A DNA stretch of 23,835 bases. It comes from BOKV01 sp049289295. GTDB lineage: Bacteria > Pseudomonadota > Alphaproteobacteria > Rhizobiales > Rhizobiaceae. Each line of letters begins with the position of its first letter. Position 1 is the first letter of the stretch. Positions 22,771 through 23,835 of the stretch are shown piece by piece. The notes beneath the pieces were generated by a model that was not told the DNA's origin, searched no databases, and saw only the letters and a program-made list of their open reading frames with translations. The stretch covers positions 1 through 23,835 of the forward strand of contig JBATLL010000028.1 in NCBI GenBank assembly GCA_049289295.1, read 5' to 3'. A program made the position numbers and the translations under genes.

Positions 22771-23670
22771 ATGCATTACGGATATATCGGTCTTGGAAAC
22801 CTTGGCGCTAATTGCGCCGCCTGTCTGCTGAAGGCGGGCTTTGAAGTGACGGTCCATGATCTGGATAAGTCGCTGGCTGAGCGCCTGATCGCCAAGGGGG
22901 CCAAATGGGCGGACAGCGCAACGGATCTGGCCAGCAAGGTCGACCATGTCATCACCTGCCTTCCCTCTCCGGCCGTCTCCGAGAAGGTTCTGCGTTCAAT
23001 CCTTCCAGTCATGCGCAAGGGTGCGAGCTGGATCGAAATGTCCACGCTTGGCCGTGATGACGTGCTGGCCATGTCAGCGATCGCCGGTGAGAAGGGCGTA
23101 CGCATGCTTGAACTTCCCGTAACCGGGGGCGTTCATCTGGCGGCCCAGGGAAAGATCACGATGCTTCCAGGTGGCGACAAGGACCTGGTCGATCTTCACT
23201 GGAAGGCGTTCGAGGCAATGGGAGACCGCATCTTCCACATGGGCCCGTTGGGCTCATCCTCGATCATCAAGGTCATTACCAACATGCTCGCCTTCATACA
23301 CCTCAAGGCCTGCAGTGAAGCGCTGATGCTGGCAAAGCGAGGCGGGCTCGATCTGGCGCAGGCGTGGGCGGCGATCCAGGCGTCGTCAGGCAACTCCTTC
23401 GTGCATGAAACGGAAGGCGCACTGATCCTCAACGGGTCTTATGACATTGCCTTCAATATCGATCTTGCGCTTAAGGACCTTGGCTTTGCGCTGGCTTTCG
23501 GCAAGGAATTCGGCGTGCCACTCGACCTCGCCTCCATGACCAACCAGACCTATGTGGCGGCAAAGGCTGCCTATGGCGGCGAAGCGCAATCACCGATGAT
23601 TGCCAAGCTTCTGGAAGACCTGCTTGGCACTGACCTGCGCGCTCCCGGTTTTCCCGCCCGTCTCGAATAG
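22771..23670 (+). CDS. 3-hydroxyisobutyrate dehydrogenase-family NAD(P)-dependent oxidoreductase
   Basis: The 299-residue protein has the family length. Seen are the Rossmann motif G7-L-G-N-L-G12, the substrate loop LPVTGGVHLAAQGKITMLPGG (about residues 113-133, given in pieces: LPVTGG and GKITMLPGG), and the catalytic Lys167 with Asn171 in IIKVITNML. Members oxidise or reduce 3-hydroxy acids and aldehydes, including 3-hydroxyisobutyrate, tartronate semialdehyde and, in YihU, sulfolactaldehyde. ATG 22771 follows GAGGGA at about 10 bases. It is 101 bases past the hydrolase gene, probably the last gene of the importer operon, so it may act on the alcohol released by the hydrolase. The substrate is not readable from sequence alone. 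Confidence 0.92.
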   Translation: MHYGYIGLGNLGANCAACLLKAGFEVTVHDLDKSLAERLIAKGAKWADSATDLASKVDHVITCLPSPAVSEKVLRSILPVMRKGASWIEMSTLGRDDVLAMSAIAGEKGVRMLELPVTGGVHLAAQGKITMLPGGDKDLVDLHWKAFEAMGDRIFHMGPLGSSSIIKVITNMLAFIHLKACSEALMLAKRGGLDLAQAWAAIQASSGNSFVHETEGALILNGSYDIAFNIDLALKDLGFALAFGKEFGVPLDLASMTNQTYVAAKAAYGGEAQSPMIAKLLEDLLGTDLRAPGFPARLE

Positions 23671-23708
23671 GCTCCTGCAAACGGTATTTCGGCAAGTTGC
23701 CTGAAAGA

Positions 23709-23749
23709 TGTGCACTGCCTTGTGCGTTAGTGCACATCTGGGCAGTGCA
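23709..23749 (+). promoter_or_regulatory. Operator-like cluster of AGTGCA half-sites in the right repeat
   Basis: TGTGCACT (23709-23716) and AGTGCACA (23729-23736) form perfect 8-bp arms separated by 12 bases. TGCACTGCC (23711-23719) also pairs with GGCAGTGCA (23741-23749). Three half-sites on an upstream region suggest a dimeric regulator. The same cluster is mirrored at 87-127. Confidence 0.4.
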
Positions 23750-23761
23750 TGGCGGTCTATA

Positions 23762-23805
23762 TCAGGGTCATCGGCAGGGCAATGTCGCTCTGCCGCAGAC
23801 CCTGA
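23762..23805 (+). promoter_or_regulatory. Leader hairpin ahead of the right outward gene start
   Basis: TCAGGGTC (23762-23769) pairs with GACCCTGA (23798-23805) and CGGCAG (23772-23777) with CTGCCG (23790-23795). A 2x2 internal loop separates the stems and the terminal loop is 12 bases. The GGAG ribosome binding site begins 7 bases after the hairpin. Confidence 0.5.
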
Positions 23806-23823
23806 GAAAGTCGGAGAAGTACC

Positions 23824-23835
23824 ATGATCGCCATT
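23824..23835 (+). CDS. First codons of an outward-reading gene (partial, product unknown)
   Basis: ATG at 23824 follows GGAG (23813-23816) by 7 bases and starts M-I-A-I before the window ends. It is the twin of the minus-strand start at 12-10. No product can be inferred. Confidence 0.4.

Larger units (their letters stand above)
23709..23835. repeat. Right copy of exact 127-bp terminal inverted repeat
   Basis: This is the exact reverse complement of bases 1-127, beginning 39 bases after the dehydrogenase stop. In order it holds TGTGCACT-N12-AGTGCACA, a further GGCAGTGCA, the leader hairpin, a GGAG ribosome binding site and an ATG at 23824. The short space after 23670 contains only a weak GGCA/TGCC hairpin. 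Confidence 0.97.

Noticed and set aside
23688..23707. Hairpin after the dehydrogenase stop (GGCA-AGT-TGCC) as a terminator
   Set aside because: The stem is short, interrupted by an unpaired base, and lacks a T-run.
1..23835. The whole window as a transposon bounded by terminal inverted repeats
   Set aside because: No transposase, integrase or resolvase is encoded, and the repeat contains a leader and gene start rather than a typical transposon end. An assembly-defined repeat is simpler.

Overview
The window looks like one GC-rich contig from a free-living proteobacterium, most likely an alphaproteobacterium. The reasons are the gene families present: an xsc/pta/tauE/tauR-type sulfonate module, a YejE-like peptide permease, Fpr-type reductase, CaiB/BaiF CoA-transferase and a FeeM-like GNAT. 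Order or genus cannot be fixed by eye. I find 19 intact genes, no rRNA, tRNA, CRISPR array or transposase. The two ends are an exact inverted repeat of 127 bp. Each copy carries a structured leader, a ribosome binding site and the first four codons of a gene reading out of the window, so the contig appears to stop inside two outward-facing copies of one promoter/gene start.

Layout. 240-1454 (+) is a CaiB/BaiF CoA-transferase. 1809-2609 (+) is an Fpr-type ferredoxin-NADP reductase. 2651-4914 (-) is a two-gene operon of M19 dipeptidase followed by a PatB/MalY-type C-S lyase. 5117-5824 (+) is a Crp/Fnr-family regulator. 5833-11063 is the sulfonate module: tauR-like MocR regulator, xsc and tauE on the minus strand, with pta divergent from the regulator. 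11079-14344 (-) is a three-gene operon of a CNB-GNAT acyltransferase, a fatty acid hydroxylase/sterol desaturase-family enzyme and a cytochrome P450. 14684-23670 (+) is a seven-gene run: peptide-type ABC importer (binding protein, two permeases, two ATPases), a phosphonate-monoester-hydrolase-like member of the sulfatase family and a 3-hydroxyisobutyrate-dehydrogenase-family reductase.

How the parts may work together. Xsc converts sulfoacetaldehyde and phosphate to acetyl phosphate and sulfite, Pta makes acetyl-CoA, and the TauE-like protein would export sulfite; the MocR protein is placed to control them. No recognised enzyme that makes sulfoacetaldehyde (Tpa, TauXY, isethionate dehydrogenase, sulfopyruvate decarboxylase) is present. 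The other operons are therefore candidates for supplying it, or for handling a larger organosulfur compound: the importer with hydrolase and dehydrogenase, the dipeptidase with C-S lyase, and the acyltransferase with two hydroxylases. My leading inference, not proven, is an organosulfur/sulfonate island that imports a peptide-like or esterified conjugate, trims it and drains the C2 sulfonate through Xsc. The acyltransferase/hydroxylase/P450 operon may make or modify an N-acyl lipid and is the part least explained by known pathways.
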